Part shown: positions 33,531 to 42,480 of the stretch, one piece after another
Layout: each line of letters starts with the position of its first letter
How positions within the stretch are numbered: the stretch's first letter is position 1
NCBI RefSeq assembly: GCF_009017255.1
Contig: NZ_WBZB01000008.1
Location: 1 to 64,000 of the forward strand
DNA from: Alkaliphilus serpentinus
Lineage (GTDB): Bacteria > Bacillota > Clostridia > Peptostreptococcales > Natronincolaceae
DNA length: 64,000 nucleotides
Direction of reading: 5' to 3'
Program-made: the position numbers and the translations under genes
The notes under the pieces: model-generated
The model's database searches: none
The model's input: the letters and a program-made list of their open reading frames with translations, nothing else
What the model was told of the DNA's origin: nothing

Positions 33531-35099
33531 TTATTTCTCTCCCTTCCCAAAATCCTCTGGTCTTTTATCGTCCATCCTGTTTTTTTGCCCTCTATTGGCT
33601 GTAGAAGGTCTATTGCTTAAGGCAATGGCAGGAGCTTTAATGATGGAATCCTTTAAGTCACTTATATTATCTATAAATACAACAAAGGGTGATAGATATG
33701 GAGTTCCAAAGCTTTTTAAGCTGCATAGGTGAATCAGCAAAAGCAAGCCTACTAGTGAAATACCATAAAGACCTAGAAATCCTGCTGCAAATATGAAGAT
33801 AAATCTTAATAAACGAAAAGCAATGGATACATTGTAGCTGGGTATTGCAAATGACGATATGGCCGTTACAGCTACTACTATTACCATTAAGGGGGCTACA
33901 AGTCCTGCCTCCACCGCTGCCTGACCAATCACCAAACCGCCTACAATTCCTATGGTGGCTCCAATGGGCTTAGGTAGCCGAACCCCAGCTTCCCTCAAAA
34001 TTTCAATGGTGGCTTCCATCAATAATGCCTCCACAATTGATGGAAAGGGTACTCCCTGACGGTTGGCAGCTAAGGCTAATGCCAGCTTAACAGGAATCAT
34101 TTGGGGGTGAAAGGAGGTAAGGGCTACATATAAAGAAGGAGCTGTTAAGGAGATAAAAACAGCCAAATATCTTAGAAATCTTATTGCTGTTGCAATGGCC
34201 CACCTTTCATAATAATCCTCAGCAGATTGCATCAAGGAGTTGAAGGTTGCAGGTATTAGTAAAACAAAGGGACTGTTATCTACCACGATTGCCACCTTAC
34301 CTTCATAGAGAGCTGCTGCCACCACATCTGGCCTTTCAGTGTACTGGGTTTGCGGAAAGAGAGATATCCAATTGTCCTCAATGAATTGCTCCACAATTCC
34401 ACTTTCCAATATTGCATCTATTTCTATTTGCTTCAAGCGTTTATTTGCTTCCTCCAGTAAATTCTTCTCTACAATGTCCTCGATATAAAATACTGCTACG
34501 TCGGTTTTTGATCTCACCCCTAGCTGATAGGGCTTTGTTTTTAATCGAGGGTCTCTTATTCTTCTCCGTATTAAAACGGTATTTACCCTTAGTGTCTCGG
34601 TAAAGCCGTCTCTAGGCCCCCTAATAACCGACTCGGTAACAGGGTCAGAAACCCCTCTGGCGGGCCAGCCCTTTGAAGCTACAATTACGATTTTTTCGTA
34701 GCCATCTAATAGTAGTACTGTCTCACCACTGAGGATGTTCAAAACTGCATCGTCAATGGTATCTACTTCCTTCGTTTCTGAAACTGCTATTACCCTTTCC
34801 TTTATCAGCTTTGGTACTTCTTCCTTTGAAATAGGTCTCTCATCAGTGATTCTGGTGCTAATCATTAAGTTGGTTAGAACAAACTTGTTGAGAAGTATCC
34901 GATCTGCCATTCCGTCGACATATATTAAAACCGCCTTATAATCTAATTCATCTCCAACCTTAATTTCTCTATATACTACATCTGAAGCATCGGTTAAAAT
35001 ATCTTTGATAGCTTGCAAGTTTTTATCAATGTTTTTATGTACCTTTAATCCATCTTGATTTTTATTGCCTTTGCTAAACAATTTATCCCATAGTCCCAT
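33531..35099 (-). CDS. gerAA: Spore germination receptor A subunit (GerAA family)
   Basis: 522 residues. The soluble N-terminal half has the SDVVYREI and ILIYVDGMADRILLNKFVLTNLM motifs. Family signatures include VIRGPRDGFTETLRVNTVLIRRRIRDPRLK, QYTERPDVVAAALYEGKVAIVVDNSPFVLLIPATF and, in the membrane half, RQGVPFPSIVEALLMEATIEILREAGVRLPKPIGATIGIVGGLVIGQAAVEAG. It forms the oligomeric channel part of the germinant receptor. It lies 16 bp downstream of the small D-like gene. No defects seen. Confidence 0.95.
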   Translation of the reverse strand: MGLWDKLFSKGNKNQDGLKVHKNIDKNLQAIKDILTDASDVVYREIKVGDELDYKAVLIYVDGMADRILLNKFVLTNLMISTRITDERPISKEEVPKLIKERVIAVSETKEVDTIDDAVLNILSGETVLLLDGYEKIVIVASKGWPARGVSDPVTESVIRGPRDGFTETLRVNTVLIRRRIRDPRLKTKPYQLGVRSKTDVAVFYIEDIVEKNLLEEANKRLKQIEIDAILESGIVEQFIEDNWISLFPQTQYTERPDVVAAALYEGKVAIVVDNSPFVLLIPATFNSLMQSAEDYYERWAIATAIRFLRYLAVFISLTAPSLYVALTSFHPQMIPVKLALALAANRQGVPFPSIVEALLMEATIEILREAGVRLPKPIGATIGIVGGLVIGQAAVEAGLVAPLMVIVVAVTAISSFAIPSYNVSIAFRLLRFIFIFAAGFLGLYGISLVGLLLLIHLCSLKSFGTPYLSPFVVFIDNISDLKDSIIKAPAIALSNRPSTANRGQKNRMDDKRPEDFGKGEK

Positions 35100-35115
35100 T
35101 TAAATGCCTCCTACC

Positions 35116-35331
35116 CTAGATGATTTGAAACATAAAATATACAGCTATACTGCCGGCTATATAGGCATAGCCCAGTAGTTTAGCCATCAAGGCCTCCCTG
35201 TCATACTTTTTCCTTTTAAGAAGAGGTACATCCACCAGCAGCAAAAAAACACCGATAAAAATAAATAAAAAAAGAATTGGTAAAGTAAATAGGTCCTTTA
35301 AGTTCTCAATAATAAAATTCAAAACCCTCAC
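35116..35331 (-). CDS. Two-helix small membrane protein, probable D subunit of the germinant receptor
   Basis: 71 residues with two transmembrane helices (about 12-33 and 52-70) joined by a basic loop (LLKRKKYDREALMAK). Small two-helix 'D' proteins of about 75 residues are encoded with many Bacillus ger operons and modulate receptor activity. Position as first gene of the operon, 16 bp before the A subunit, and its topology support that role here, but sequence conservation among D proteins is low. It has an AGGTGAGG ribosome site. Confidence 0.6.
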   Translation of the reverse strand: MRVLNFIIENLKDLFTLPILFLFIFIGVFLLLVDVPLLKRKKYDREALMAKLLGYAYIAGSIAVYFMFQII

Positions 35332-35398
35332 CTCTTTTTAGAATCTCTTTTAATTTTTGCAATAATAGGTGTTTATATACAGCAAATAAGAATATAAA

Positions 35399-35428
35399 AA
35401 AAGATTTAGAGTTTCCTCTAAATCTTTT
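35399..35428 (-). terminator. Terminator after the nucleotidyltransferase gene
   Basis: AAGATTTAGA-GTTTCC-TCTAAATCTT (35401-35426) with T-runs on either strand. Confidence 0.85.
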
Positions 35429-36161
35429 ATAGGTATTTTTCAAATATTTCAATTTCCTTTGGATCGTCTAAATCATGGCATATTTCAGGATTTTTACAGT
35501 GATAGGCCTTTGCACTAATATCAAATCGGTCTTCGATGTACTCCTCTAACTGGGCTATGCTTAAGGTTTTGGTTAAGAATTTTGTAATAATGCCAAGGCC
35601 AAAGAAGGCACTCATTTTTAAGGGATTTTTTCGATTATCAATCATATAGCGGCCAACCCTCTCGATTTTAGATATGGCCTTTGGTTTTAACAAAATGAGA
35701 TTCCCTCCAGTAAATTCTCCTTCCCTTAAGGACGCAAAGGTTCTTTTTATATCTGGATACCCATTTATACAGGTTTCCTTATCAATGATTGGATAAAACA
35801 AGTCTACATCGGCCTTTATGCCTTCTTCGATAAAGCCCTTTATGATATCTCCCTTTATTAAAGGAATATCACAGGTTGCAATCAAAATAAAGTCCTCATC
35901 GCCAGCAAAGTCTAATCCCCTTAGTACATTATCCATTATGGTTGGGCCTTCCTCCAGAAGTTTATAGGTATTTCCATCTAGTACAGAGGGTAAATCTGGA
36001 ATATTCCCTACTATAATGATTTCCTCAATATCATCTGTCGAGGATAGGGCATCTACTACGTATCTGATCATAGAAATACCCTTTAGTTTTATTATGGATT
36101 TATAACCATCAAATTCGATTTGATCCTTTGGGCTCCCCCCGGCTAATAATATCACCTTCAT
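35427..36161 (-). CDS. MobA-like nucleotidyltransferase (NTP transferase family)
   Basis: 244 residues with a GT-A-type nucleotidyltransferase N-terminus: VILLAGGSPKDQ (the usual GG-x4-RMG is altered), I.LKGISMIRYVVDAL, and the metal-binding ILIATCDIPLI. The C-terminus carries FGLGIITKFLTKTLSIAQLEEYIEDRFDISAKAYHCKNPEICHDLDDPKEIEIFE, resembling MobA-like proteins of Firmicutes of unknown substrate. It may transfer a nucleotide to a small alcohol-phosphate or cofactor precursor. It is downstream of the GntR gene (27 bp gap), so probably co-transcribed with ispE and that regulator. Confidence 0.7.
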   Translation of the reverse strand: MKVILLAGGSPKDQIEFDGYKSIIKLKGISMIRYVVDALSSTDDIEEIIIVGNIPDLPSVLDGNTYKLLEEGPTIMDNVLRGLDFAGDEDFILIATCDIPLIKGDIIKGFIEEGIKADVDLFYPIIDKETCINGYPDIKRTFASLREGEFTGGNLILLKPKAISKIERVGRYMIDNRKNPLKMSAFFGLGIITKFLTKTLSIAQLEEYIEDRFDISAKAYHCKNPEICHDLDDPKEIEIFEKYL

Positions 36162-36188
36162 GGATACGCCTCCTGTTGTATATCTGAT

Positions 36189-36872
36189 TTAGTCTCTGTC
36201 CTTTCCATAAAGTACAGATTCCATCATATTGCTTCCTGCATTTTCAATGTGGCTGGTGGCAATTTCATAGGCCTTATTTGCATCCCTCTCAGAAATTGCC
36301 TCTACAATTTTTTGATGATCGGCTGCAAGGTCTTTACCCTTGTTATACTCAGAGATATAGGTTACTCGAAAGCGATGAATTTGTTCCCTTAGACTAAGGG
36401 CTATTTGAATGAGTTTTTGATTTCTAGCAGAAATAAATATTCGTTCATGAAAATCTATGTCCTTTTGAATCATCCCATCAACATCATCTTTTTGATAGCA
36501 TTGCTTAAACTGATAAGATAAAAGCTCCAACTCATCAAGCTCTTCTTCTGTCATTCTTTCAGCTGCCAAAGAAGCAGCTAAGCCTTCTAAAACCGCTCGA
36601 ATTTCCAGTACCTCCATAATGTCCTTAATAGAAACATCAGCTACATAGGCTCCCTTTCGAGGCACCATAATTACTAAGCCTTCTAGCTCCAGCTTCCTTA
36701 TGGCTTCTCTAACAGGAGTACGACTAACCCCTAATTGATCGGCTAGTTGAATTTCCATTAATCTCTGACCGGGCTCAAGTTTTCCCTCTAGGATAGCTTC
36801 CCGTAAGTTTTCAAAAACGATTTCTCTTAAGGGTTTAAAGCTTTCTATCTTTAAACTCTGTAGATTGTTCAT
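36189..36872 (-). CDS. GntR-family transcriptional regulator (FadR/FCD subgroup)
   Basis: About 227 residues. The winged helix is REIVFENLREAILEGKLEPGQRLMEIQLADQLGVSRTPVREAIRKLELEGLV. The FCD ligand-binding domain has metal-site residues in RAVLEGLAASLAAERM, DIDFHERIFISARN and ADHQKIVEAISERD. It probably senses a carboxylate. The frame extends to 36992, but GGAGG seven bases before the ATG at 36872 fixes the start, giving a 38-bp overlap with the 3' end of ispE. This ispE-GntR-nucleotidyltransferase order suggests one transcript; the target genes are unknown. Confidence 0.88.
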   Translation of the reverse strand: MNNLQSLKIESFKPLREIVFENLREAILEGKLEPGQRLMEIQLADQLGVSRTPVREAIRKLELEGLVIMVPRKGAYVADVSIKDIMEVLEIRAVLEGLAASLAAERMTEEELDELELLSYQFKQCYQKDDVDGMIQKDIDFHERIFISARNQKLIQIALSLREQIHRFRVTYISEYNKGKDLAADHQKIVEAISERDANKAYEIATSHIENAGSNMMESVLYGKDRD

Positions 36873-37740
36873 CCTCATTCCTCCCATAATAGCTTTGCAC
36901 AAGAAAGGTTTGCTTATATAGCTTAGATAAGTTGTTGTAGGCAGCCTTTCCACGTTTATGATTTTTAAATATGCCAAAAACCGTTGGGCCACTACCCGAC
37001 ATCATGCTTCCCAATGCATTATACTCTATCATTTTTCTTTTGATATTCTTTATATCATTATATTTGGTCTCTGTTACTGTCTCAAGTACGTTTTTCATAT
37101 TTTTTGAGATTGTTACAATGTCTTCCTTTTCCATGGCCGTTAACAAAAGCTTATTATCTGGTCTCTCCATGATTTTTGTCAATTCCAGCTGACTATATAC
37201 ATCCGCCGTCGAAACGGATATGGAAGGCTTAGAAACTAAAAACCAAACATTCTTTAGGGAATTGATAGGAGTTAGTCTTTCTCCTATTCCCTCTGCAAGG
37301 GCAGCTCCCCCCATGATACAGAAGGGTACATCTGCCCCGATTTTTATTCCTAAATCCATTCTTTCCTTTAGAGATAGTCCTAGCCTCCACATTCTATTTA
37401 ATCCATTTATTACTGAAGCAGCATTGGTGCTTCCCCCTGCCAATCCCGCTGCAACTGGAATATTCTTTTTAATATAAATATCTACACCTTTATCAATTGA
37501 ATAGCTTTCTTTCATTAGCTCAGCAGCCTTATAGGCAATATTGGTGGCATTGGTAGGGATAAATTTACAGCCTGTTAAAATCCTGATTTCATTGACATCT
37601 CTTTCGAAAAGTCTTATTTCATCGTATAGATTGATTTGCTGCATAATCATTTCAACCTCATGATAACCATCAGGTCGTTTATTTAATACGTCTAGGGATA
37701 AATTGATCTTTGCCCTTGCCTTTAAATGAATATTTTTCAT
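36835..37740 (-). CDS. ispE: 4-diphosphocytidyl-2-C-methyl-D-erythritol kinase
   Basis: 301-residue GHMP kinase of the MEP isoprenoid pathway; phosphorylates CDP-ME at the 2-hydroxyl. The N-terminal KARAKINLSLDVLNKRPDGYHEVEMIMQ binds substrate, PVAAGLAGGSTNAASVINGLN is the ATP-binding GHMP motif, and GADVPFCIMGGAALAEGIGE and MMSGSGPTVFGIF complete the set. The last ~12 residues overlap the beginning of the GntR gene. It is the first gene of its unit. Confidence 0.96.
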   Translation of the reverse strand: MKNIHLKARAKINLSLDVLNKRPDGYHEVEMIMQQINLYDEIRLFERDVNEIRILTGCKFIPTNATNIAYKAAELMKESYSIDKGVDIYIKKNIPVAAGLAGGSTNAASVINGLNRMWRLGLSLKERMDLGIKIGADVPFCIMGGAALAEGIGERLTPINSLKNVWFLVSKPSISVSTADVYSQLELTKIMERPDNKLLLTAMEKEDIVTISKNMKNVLETVTETKYNDIKNIKRKMIEYNALGSMMSGSGPTVFGIFKNHKRGKAAYNNLSKLYKQTFLVQSYYGRNEDEQSTEFKDRKL

Positions 37741-37822
37741 CCCCCATCATCTCCCTTGTATATATTATACCTTCGTAAGTTTTTTCCTGCTAATTGATAA
37801 TTATAGGACGAAGGACAGATTA

Positions 37823-38052
37823 TAACAAAAGCATTTCATGCATTAATATTTATGGTTAAAATGCTTTTGTTTTCCAGAGAACCCATGCGTTCTCTAGGAC
37901 ACTTCGTTTTCGGTCGTCTCACCGTCTCGACGCCGTTCGTAGCATAGTGTCACTTTTTCGTGACACAACTCACCTCTCCTTATTTTTATAAGGGGGGTGC
38001 CCCCTTAAAATCCCCCCATTTAATAGGTAACAAGAAAACTTTCCTATTAAAT
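37823..38052. repeat. Multi-hairpin 230-bp repeat, copy B
   Basis: Second copy of the element at 30238-30468, same orientation, differing by a handful of bases. Where copy A has GGGGGAGGGGCCCC...CCCCC, copy B has GGGGGGTGCCCCC...CCCCCC, so the stem is preserved despite changes. It lies between ispE and the SipL-like gene and fills most of that 440-bp gap; the remaining flanks show nothing else. Confidence 0.85.
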
Positions 38053-38155
38053 AAAAAATCGCCCTAATAAAAATATACGATTAAATGACTGTTATATGTC
38101 TATATAATTATAGCCTATAGAAAAGAAGAACGAAAGTATTTCACCATTCCTTGGG

Positions 38156-38181
38156 CAAAAAAAAACCACCCTAGGGCGGTT
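38156..38181 (-). terminator. Terminator of the SipL-like gene
   Basis: The minus strand reads AACCGCCCTAGGGTGGTT followed by a run of T. A G-U pair completes the stem only in this orientation. Confidence 0.75.
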
Positions 38182-39755
38182 TAGAACTTAAAGTGATGGA
38201 CCTTTTCAATCAGTAAGTAATCTCCTACCTTAATATTTAATGAATTTTCCAGGGTGTTACTTGCCATAAGCCTTTCAACGGTAGTTCGGTATTTTTTAGC
38301 TATTTTCCAGAGGGTATCTCCTGGTTGAATGTAATAGATGGTTAAGCTGGGTTTATTTGTATTGACAGCTTCCTCTTCAAGCTCTAGAATTTCATTCACC
38401 ACTTCAATGGTTTTGTTCAAATATCCTTCACAGGCGGCCCCTACATTAATTTTAATATCCACCTGTTGGCCATTAATCTGCTCAAAGGTTACTTCCTCGG
38501 TATATAGATCTATATTTGCACTCATATTGTCCTTTAACCCATCTACATCTACATAATGTCTGAAGGGTACCTCTTGTCTAATGCTGTATATGGGTAAATC
38601 CCCTTCCTCTGCTAAGTAAATGATGGATGCCTCTAGTATCCCTTCTATTACAGCCTTATCATCAACAATGGAGTAATCCGATAAGATTGGCTTTGCAGAT
38701 GCTGAAAAAACCTTTGCTATAGATGGCATACTGTTGGGAATATCTATGGTTTCCCTCAACATTACGTGGGATCGATTCATTCCGATGTTTTCTTTAAAAT
38801 CTATAGAATCCTTCTTTATCTTAATCTTTTTTGATGGAGAATAGGCGTCCACAACAAACTCCCGGGTAATATTGTTGATTACTTTAACCCCAATCTTTGT
38901 AATAGCCTCTACCTCCAACACCTTTTCCTCACCTTGAAGGTTTTCTTTAATCGAAGTATAAACCTCTGGAACCTCTAGCTTAAGCAGGTATTTCATATCT
39001 GATTGAGCCCTATCAATTTCTACAAAATGAGTAAAGGGAATGGACTCTTTAAAGATATTTAATGTTCCATCATAATCATCGGCAATATATAGGAGTTCGA
39101 TATTCATGATGCCTCCTACAATTACCTTGCCATCGGTAATCTTCGTTTCCCTTTCAACGGCTGTTGCCCTCCAATTAATCACTTCCCTTATGCCGGGCAG
39201 GTCTTCAGATAATTCGTATGTATCCTTAACTAAGGTTTCTGAGGTAGCTTGGCCTATTACCTCTGTATAATTGAAATTCTCCCTTAGCACCTGAATGTCT
39301 TCTAATCCAGTTATTTCTCTGGTAATTTCTTTTTGACGTTTCATTTTACCTGTGGCCTTTAGATTAATGACAGCCTTCACACCAACTTTTCTTTCGTTGT
39401 TTATGGTGTAGTCAATGTGTTCTATAACAGCATCAACCTTAGCCAACGTTTGATTGTTCATCCCTTCAAGATTCATTGTTTGTTTAAAGGCTGTGCTACT
39501 ATCAATACTATATAGGGCAGCATCCCCCCTATCTGAAACATAAAGTATTTTGAATTTAATACTTCCCTCCGTAGTTAGTTTGTTTTCTCCTGCCTCCAGC
39601 TTATTTACTTGTATTGTACCATCTACCGATATTACCCGAGAAATATCGGGCTTTATATCAGGCACCAATATATCCCCCTCAATGATTGCCTGGGCAGTAT
39701 CCTCGGCTATTGTAATATCCGTTGCCAAAGTATCCTTTAGTAATTCTACAGGCAT
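38181..39755 (-). CDS. SPOCS/DUF3794 and LysM spore coat-morphogenesis protein (SipL-like)
   Basis: 524 residues with three repeated SPOCS (DUF3794) domains (roughly 20-150, 170-310, 330-450), each with the V(E)G.(I/L).....Y......Y......VPF...(V/I) pattern, and a C-terminal LysM domain (YYIQPGDTLWKIAKKYRTTVERLMASN, about 474-500). C. difficile SipL has this architecture and tethers the SpoIVA basement layer during spore coat and cortex assembly; equivalence here is inferred. The start at 39755 follows GGAGGGAGG; a TTG upstream opens the frame. Confidence 0.88.
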   Translation of the reverse strand: MPVELLKDTLATDITIAEDTAQAIIEGDILVPDIKPDISRVISVDGTIQVNKLEAGENKLTTEGSIKFKILYVSDRGDAALYSIDSSTAFKQTMNLEGMNNQTLAKVDAVIEHIDYTINNERKVGVKAVINLKATGKMKRQKEITREITGLEDIQVLRENFNYTEVIGQATSETLVKDTYELSEDLPGIREVINWRATAVERETKITDGKVIVGGIMNIELLYIADDYDGTLNIFKESIPFTHFVEIDRAQSDMKYLLKLEVPEVYTSIKENLQGEEKVLEVEAITKIGVKVINNITREFVVDAYSPSKKIKIKKDSIDFKENIGMNRSHVMLRETIDIPNSMPSIAKVFSASAKPILSDYSIVDDKAVIEGILEASIIYLAEEGDLPIYSIRQEVPFRHYVDVDGLKDNMSANIDLYTEEVTFEQINGQQVDIKINVGAACEGYLNKTIEVVNEILELEEEAVNTNKPSLTIYYIQPGDTLWKIAKKYRTTVERLMASNTLENSLNIKVGDYLLIEKVHHFKF

Positions 39756-39885
39756 TTTGCTTCCTCCCTCCAAATTGATATAATCTTTAATATATCATAT
39801 TGCTTCCATTTCAGAATATGATTTATTTATCACTGTTTGGCCAAGTAGATTTCTTTATATATATATGAAGCATGTATAAAAAAAA

Positions 39886-39913
39886 GAAGCGAAAATCTTT
39901 TGATTTTCACTTC
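39886..39913 (-). terminator. Terminator of the PepSY/SLH protein gene
   Basis: GAAG-C-GAAAATC-TTTT-GATTTTC-A-CTTC flanked by A- and T-runs, usable in either direction. Confidence 0.8.
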
Positions 39914-39942
39914 TTTTGTATATTTAATCCTAAATCAGCTGA

Positions 39943-42258
39943 TTAGTATCGAATACCCAACTTGCTAAAGGCTCTGTAGATTCCGATGGCTACATCTATC
40001 ATGGTGGCTTCAGCCTTAGGACTAAAGCTTCCATCAACATCCCCCATGATTTCCATTCCATAGACTAATGCTATATGGCCAAGTAAATCTGAGTTTATCT
40101 CATCTACATCATCTACAGGAAGGGTATAGATTCCCTCAACCTCAGCAATTTTCTCAAGCCTTACCAATTTCACTAGCATTTCAGCCAATTCTTCCCTCGT
40201 AACAGTCTCATTCAATCCAAGTTCAACCTCTTCATCTGTTAATATCCCTTGATATACTGCCGCTTGAATGTATTGATAATATTCATCATTTTTGTCTACA
40301 TCTAAGAACTTTAAGTCACCAGCTTCAGCAATCATATGGTGATAGTAGCCATTGGCTAATACCATCATTTTTATTACCTCTTTCTTAGGTATAGCATCCT
40401 GCAAGGAGTATTTATCTAAATCCAGCATTCCATTGTCAATCATAATCTTAAGCTCTTTTTCTGCCTCATGGCCTTCAATAATGTCATTGAATTGGTCATT
40501 TCTCTTATTGTGTTCTTTAATGGTTTGGCCGTTATAGTTTAAATACTCTCCAGTGACCGCATCGATAATATTAAACATTCCAGTGCTTACTAGGCCTGTA
40601 TTTGCATATACCAATTTAGTTTCAAAGGTGGGTGGCTCTGGATAATTATGAGTATATATTTTTGTATACTGTAACTGTAAATTAATATCCTCTGTATACT
40701 TACTTAATATGGTTTCTTCTGGAAGCAATCCTTCTGGCTTTGGTAGCTCTACATCGTCCCATCTGAAATAAATACTCTGAGGTAAACCGGTTGTAGCATT
40801 TATGGACACAGATATATGATTGTAATGATAAGGTATGTCATTTTCTATTCTATTAAAGTTAAAATAGAATTCTGGGTGATAGTGATTGCCATGGTAGGTT
40901 TGCTCAGTTTGGATATTATCTAGCTTATCTGGGTACAGCTTTTTAATGATTTCTATTGCTTTGTTATAGGCATCTGGATATTCTAAGGCTTCAACTTCGT
41001 AGGAATCTTCCTTTTCCATAGGCTTTTCATACATCATCTTTTCCATAGCTCTATAATCATAGTAATGTACATTCATAATCTCTTCCGTCAATGCATCTAT
41101 TGCAATAGAACCATGAACATAGTTATTATCATTTAGGGTAAAGTTTATATTCCAGGTTCTTCTTCTTGTGTTACCTCTATAGTAGGTTGAAAAATTGGTA
41201 TGCTGGATTTTTACCTCCTGCTGATATAAATCATTTAGGATTTCAGTAGCCATCTCAGTAGCTTCCTCTTGAGTTAGCTCCTTTTCCCTTTCAACCTTTT
41301 CAGCTTTAACGCCTTCAAATTCTTTTCTTTGAGCATCGGTTATATCAATTGTTGTTATGCCTTCATTTGCTGATCCATAGCCATTGATAAATTCTCCCGT
41401 TGCGGCGTCTAGTAAATAACCCCTTTCCATTACTGGATTATAAACAATTTTAATTTCCTCTGTTTCAGGCTGGTACATGTAATAATAGTCTCCACGCTTA
41501 GGAAGGTATGATAATTGTAGGGTTATTTCATCCTTATATAGCTCTCTTGCTTCTTCAATAGAGATTATATCTTCGGTGGTGGGTAGTTGATCATCTGACC
41601 AATTGTAGGAATAGCTTACAACCTCTCCTGTGCCACTATCAACACCTATAGCTACCCCATCACCAGCTACCTTTATACCATTCTCTACTCTTGTAAAGTT
41701 ATAGTGATATTGAGTAGGTCTTAAGCCCATTGATGAGTAGTAAGTATAATATTGTTGGTTCTCATCATAAACCAGCTCATTCGTCAGGGTGGGGTTAACC
41801 TTCTTTAGAAAATTCTCAGCAACCTCTTTTAGCTCATCTCTGTTGTATTTTGTCACATTGTTTTCTGTTTCCCTATCATATTTGTATCTGTATATCTGTT
41901 TTATTTCTCCAGTGTCTGCCTTTAGTACAATTTCAAAGCTATTACTTGAGTCTCTAGTATACTTATGGTAGCTAATCATCCATGTATATTCACCTTGGCT
42001 ACCCCAGTATGGGCCATACTCAACTCTTTTTTCGTAGGTGCTGGTATCAACATCTTGGCCAAAGAAATCCTTTATATAATCTTTGGCTAGGGCTTCTGCC
42101 TTTTCTTCTGAAATTTCGATAGTCTGCTTAACTGCCTTTACTGCCTTTGATTGTCTAATCTCAGGTTCACTTACTTCTTCATTACCATAGGCAAAGCCAA
42201 GGCTAGAAACCAACAAACCTGCAACTAATGTAATACTTACTGCCTTTTTTAGCTTCAT
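39943..42258 (-). CDS. Secreted PepSY/YcdB-repeat protein with C-terminal SLH region
   Basis: About 771 residues. A signal peptide (MKLKKAVSITLVAGLLVSSL, cleavage near GFAYG) precedes tandem YcdB/YcdC-type units with PepSY-like helices (SEEKAEALAKDYIKDFF; TQEEATEMATEILNDLY; YPDAYNKAIEIIKKLYP) and repeated 'DA-TGE-NY/GY' beta elements. The C-terminal ~170 residues show SLH-like segments (LDVDKNDEYYQYIQAAVYQGIL; ETVTREELAEMLVKLVRL; DGSFSPKAEATMIDVAIGIYRAF). It should sit on the cell wall. PepSY domains often inhibit peptidases; the role is unknown. The start at 42258 follows AAGGAG; a GTG at 42267 lies inside that site. Confidence 0.8.
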   Translation of the reverse strand: MKLKKAVSITLVAGLLVSSLGFAYGNEEVSEPEIRQSKAVKAVKQTIEISEEKAEALAKDYIKDFFGQDVDTSTYEKRVEYGPYWGSQGEYTWMISYHKYTRDSSNSFEIVLKADTGEIKQIYRYKYDRETENNVTKYNRDELKEVAENFLKKVNPTLTNELVYDENQQYYTYYSSMGLRPTQYHYNFTRVENGIKVAGDGVAIGVDSGTGEVVSYSYNWSDDQLPTTEDIISIEEARELYKDEITLQLSYLPKRGDYYYMYQPETEEIKIVYNPVMERGYLLDAATGEFINGYGSANEGITTIDITDAQRKEFEGVKAEKVEREKELTQEEATEMATEILNDLYQQEVKIQHTNFSTYYRGNTRRRTWNINFTLNDNNYVHGSIAIDALTEEIMNVHYYDYRAMEKMMYEKPMEKEDSYEVEALEYPDAYNKAIEIIKKLYPDKLDNIQTEQTYHGNHYHPEFYFNFNRIENDIPYHYNHISVSINATTGLPQSIYFRWDDVELPKPEGLLPEETILSKYTEDINLQLQYTKIYTHNYPEPPTFETKLVYANTGLVSTGMFNIIDAVTGEYLNYNGQTIKEHNKRNDQFNDIIEGHEAEKELKIMIDNGMLDLDKYSLQDAIPKKEVIKMMVLANGYYHHMIAEAGDLKFLDVDKNDEYYQYIQAAVYQGILTDEEVELGLNETVTREELAEMLVKLVRLEKIAEVEGIYTLPVDDVDEINSDLLGHIALVYGMEIMGDVDGSFSPKAEATMIDVAIGIYRAFSKLGIRY

Positions 42259-42440
42259 TTTTATCACTCCTTCTTTCCTTTATCCTTTATGTATACAATA
42301 TAATTTTTACATAAATTACAATTATATGCAACTGTAATTAAACTGTAAAATGGACCTTATTTGATGGTCTATCCATATAGACGTATATTTTCCATAAAAA
42401 GTTCCAATTGTTAATTAAATGTAATAATTAATTTTTAAAA

Positions 42441-42476
42441 AAGGACAGCATCTACTTTTGACTAGATCCTGTCCTG
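42441..42476 (-). terminator. Terminator of the arginine deiminase operon
   Basis: AGGACAG-C-ATCTA pairs with TAGAT-C-CTGTCCT, followed by a T-run on the minus strand, just beyond the arcC stop. Confidence 0.85.
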
Positions 42477-42480
42477 ATTT

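Noticed and set aside
30238-38052. The two 230-bp repeats as ends of an intact composite transposon
   Set aside because: They are direct copies 7.6 kb apart enclosing conserved housekeeping and sporulation genes, with no transposase between them.
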